The notes under the pieces: model-generated | Told to the model about the DNA's origin: nothing | The model's input: the letters and a program-made list of their open reading frames with translations, nothing else | The model's database searches: none | Position numbers and translations under genes: made by a program | NCBI GenBank assembly: GCA_018303315.1 | Contig: JAGVYJ010000070.1 | Location: 2,445-8,888, forward strand | DNA length: 6,444 nt | DNA from: Candidatus Woesearchaeota archaeon | Lineage (GTDB): Archaea; Nanobdellota; Nanobdellia; Woesearchaeales; JAGVYJ01 | Direction of reading: 5' to 3' | Shown here: in pieces, positions 4,987 to 6,444 of the stretch | Position numbering within the stretch: position 1 is the first letter of the stretch | Layout: every line of letters begins with the position of its first letter

Positions 4987-5670
4987 ATGGCAGAAGAAAA
5001 AATAAAGGTCAATGATTTTGTAGAGCTTGAGTATACAGGAAGAAACCCGGAGACAGGAGGGGTTTTCGACACAACCAGTCTGGAGGTTGCCAAGGCAAAC
5101 AAGCTCAGCAACCAGGATGTCAGGCCTGTAAGAATATGTGTCGGCAGGGGCCATGTGGTGAAGGGCCTTGACGATGCTATTCCAGGCAAAAAGCCAGACA
5201 TCCAATTCAAGGTTGTTGTGCCGCCGGAGCTTGGCTTCGGAAAGAAGAGCACTAGGCTTTTGCAGCTGATAAGCACCGGCAAGTTCCGTGCCCAGAAGAT
5301 AAACCCGGTTCCTGGCATGCCTGTCAACATAGACGGTGCATACGGCGTGGTGAAGACAGTGACAGGAGGCCGGACGATAGTGGACTTCAATCACCCATTG
5401 TCCGGCAGAACCCTCGAGTATGAGGCAAAGGTGAGTCGTATCATCTCAGAGACACAGGAAAAGCTTGCGGTCATGGTGGATTTGCTGCTTGGGCCAAGCT
5501 GCTCAGGCCGGGTTGAGGAAGGGAAAGCTGTCATAGAGCTTCCCCAGGAAGTGCCGCAGGATTTCAAGGACAGGCTTTCGAAGGAAATAGCATTAGTTAT
5601 CCCTGAACTGAAGGAAATTGCTGTCAAAAGTGCTACTACTGTGAAAGAGTCCAAAAACGCAAACCTTTAA
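4987..5670 (+). CDS. FKBP-type peptidyl-prolyl isomerase, long archaeal (SlyD-like) form
   Basis: A 227-residue cytosolic prolyl isomerase and chaperone. Seen: an FKBP core in two pieces, residues 5-86 (VELEYTGRN, GGVFDTTS, RGHVVKGLDDAIPGKKPD, VVVPPELGFGKK) and about 130-150 (TIVDFNHPLSGRTLEYEAKV), separated by an insert-in-flap domain at about 87-129 (INPVPGMPVNIDGAYGVVKTVTGG). After it comes a C-terminal domain of about 75 residues (151-227), as in the long archaeal FKBPs of about 26 kDa. The DFNHPLSGRTLEYE block is characteristic of the SlyD/archaeal FKBP group. It speeds cis-trans isomerisation at proline and helps folding through the flap domain. There is no His-rich metal-binding tail as in bacterial SlyD. 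The start is fixed by GGTGATG. The last codons and stop overlap the ftsZ promoter. Confidence 0.92.
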   Translation: MAEEKIKVNDFVELEYTGRNPETGGVFDTTSLEVAKANKLSNQDVRPVRICVGRGHVVKGLDDAIPGKKPDIQFKVVVPPELGFGKKSTRLLQLISTGKFRAQKINPVPGMPVNIDGAYGVVKTVTGGRTIVDFNHPLSGRTLEYEAKVSRIISETQEKLAVMVDLLLGPSCSGRVEEGKAVIELPQEVPQDFKDRLSKEIALVIPELKEIAVKSATTVKESKNANL

Positions 5671-5673
5671 ATA
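5660..5673 (+). promoter_or_regulatory. Putative BRE/TATA promoter of ftsZ
   Basis: CAAACC then TTTAAATA (5666-5673), which includes the TAA stop of the FKBP gene (5668-5670). The box centre is about 30 nt from ATG 5700, so ftsZ would be leaderless or have a leader of a few bases. Read-through from the FKBP promoter is also possible, as only 29 bp separate the genes. Confidence 0.5.
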
Positions 5674-5699
5674 CTAAAATCCAGACAAACAGGCAAAGG

Positions 5700-6444
5700 A
5701 TGGACAACGAAGATTCTGACGAGGAATTTGTAATATACAGGCCAGGTGAAGGGCAGAAGCGCTCTGACAGGATGGAAGACTACTCCCCTGAACAGGCTCG
5801 CAGGCCCATGGATGATACTGTGTATTCATTGCAGGAAAGCGCGGTTCCAAGGTCAAGTCTTCAGTCTGAAAACAATACTGAGTCCCAGGTCCATGTACCA
5901 CAGGCCCCAACGCATGGCCTTACCATGCATAATCCGAAGCAGCTGGATTCCTCAATTATTGATGCGCAGGGCAGGCCCAAATCAGGCACTGATATTGACA
6001 GGGAGCTTGAAAGCCTTCTTTCAAAGCACCGGGCCTCGATAAAGGTTATTGGCACCGGCGGGGCAGGCAACAACACAGCCAACCGCATTACTGAAGTTGG
6101 CATTGCAGGGGCAGAGATTATAGCTGTGAACACTGATGCCCAGGACCTTATTTATACCACCGCAGACAAGAAAATCCTGCTTGGCAAGGAGCTTACCCAT
6201 GGCCTTGGCGCAGGGGCTAATCCAAAGGTAGGCGAAGAGGCAGCCAAGGAATCGGAGCACGAGATAAGGAACGCCCTGCAGGGGGCTGACATGGTATTCA
6301 TCACGTGCGGCCTTGGGGGAGGGACAGGCACTGGCTCTGCTCCAATAATTGCTGACATTGCCAAGAAGCTGAACGCTCTCGTGGTTGGCGTGGTTACTCT
6401 CCCTTTTTCAATGGAAGGATTCAGAAGATATGAGAATGCAATTG
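5700..6444 (+). CDS. ftsZ: Cell division protein FtsZ, archaeal type, 3' end missing
   Basis: The frame runs off the window after 248 codons. FtsZ is the tubulin-like GTPase that polymerises into the division ring. Seen: the GTP-binding start IKVIGTGGAGNNTANRI (114-130), VNTDAQDL (143-150), LGAGANPKVGEEAA (169-182), the tubulin signature GGGTGTGSAP (206-215) within ITCGLGGGTGTG, and VVTLPFSMEGFRRYENA (231-247). The catalytic T7 loop and C-terminus lie beyond the window. The odd part is the N-terminus: about 112 residues precede the GTPase core, beginning MDNEDSDEEF, rich in acidic and polar residues, Gln, Ser and Pro, with no hydrophobic segment, so probably disordered until a short helix DIDRELESLLSKH (98-110). 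Most archaeal FtsZ tails are shorter. ATG 5700 is favoured by the promoter spacing; the in-frame Met25 (5772) or Met37 (5808) could give shorter forms. Confidence 0.95.
   Translation, partial: MDNEDSDEEFVIYRPGEGQKRSDRMEDYSPEQARRPMDDTVYSLQESAVPRSSLQSENNTESQVHVPQAPTHGLTMHNPKQLDSSIIDAQGRPKSGTDIDRELESLLSKHRASIKVIGTGGAGNNTANRITEVGIAGAEIIAVNTDAQDLIYTTADKKILLGKELTHGLGAGANPKVGEEAAKESEHEIRNALQGADMVFITCGLGGGTGTGSAPIIADIAKKLNALVVGVVTLPFSMEGFRRYENAI

Noticed and set aside
4982..4989. Start-stop ATGTAATG just before the FKBP gene
   Set aside because: It arises from the Shine-Dalgarno GGTGATG next to the TA spacer; no evidence that it is used.
4836..5390. Minus-strand ORF of 184 residues opposite the FKBP gene
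   Set aside because: Antisense shadow of a well-conserved gene, with no domain and no promoter or ribosome site.
1..6444. CRISPR array, insertion sequence, tRNA or rRNA
   Set aside because: No regularly spaced direct repeats, no transposase or terminal inverted repeats, and no tRNA or rRNA signature were seen on either strand.

Overview
The window is archaeal. A C-terminal fragment of a beta-CASP nuclease of the aCPSF1/FttA type, an archaeal type II methionine aminopeptidase, an archaeal-type cytidylate kinase, a long archaeal FKBP (SlyD-like) prolyl isomerase and an archaeal FtsZ lie close together. Most genes have a BRE/TATA promoter about 24-30 nt (box centre to ATG) upstream of the start codon, which predicts leaderless mRNAs. 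Coding DNA is of moderate GC and intergenic DNA is short and AT-rich. An uncultivated lineage, perhaps DPANN, is plausible, but no sequence here fixes the phylum.

Layout. 2-550 (+): 3' end of fttA. 551-647: a promoter and a possible 17-codon leaderless upstream ORF. 648-1907 (+): PLP-dependent threonine/serine dehydratase-like enzyme. 1937-2821 (+): methionine aminopeptidase. 2805-4024 (-): histidyl-tRNA synthetase, convergent with and overlapping the aminopeptidase by 17 bp, and split into two frames near 3440-3475. 4025-4383: AT-rich divergent spacer with the hisS promoter, a minus-strand hairpin followed by a T-run, and the cmk promoter. 4384-4920 (+): cytidylate kinase. 4987-5670 (+): FKBP-type prolyl isomerase with a Shine-Dalgarno leader. 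5700-6444 (+): ftsZ, cut by the window end, with an unusually long N-terminal tail.

The genes are mostly information-processing and housekeeping functions: transcription termination, tRNA charging, N-terminal Met removal, protein folding, CDP supply and cell division. They look individually promoted rather than organised in one operon. I see no mobile element, CRISPR array, tRNA or rRNA. The points most worth a second look are the frame-disrupted and internally shortened hisS, the Ile-rich leaderless upstream ORF before the dehydratase, and the minus-strand terminator-like hairpin with mini-ORFs in the hisS/cmk spacer. I did not find a convincing new multi-gene system.
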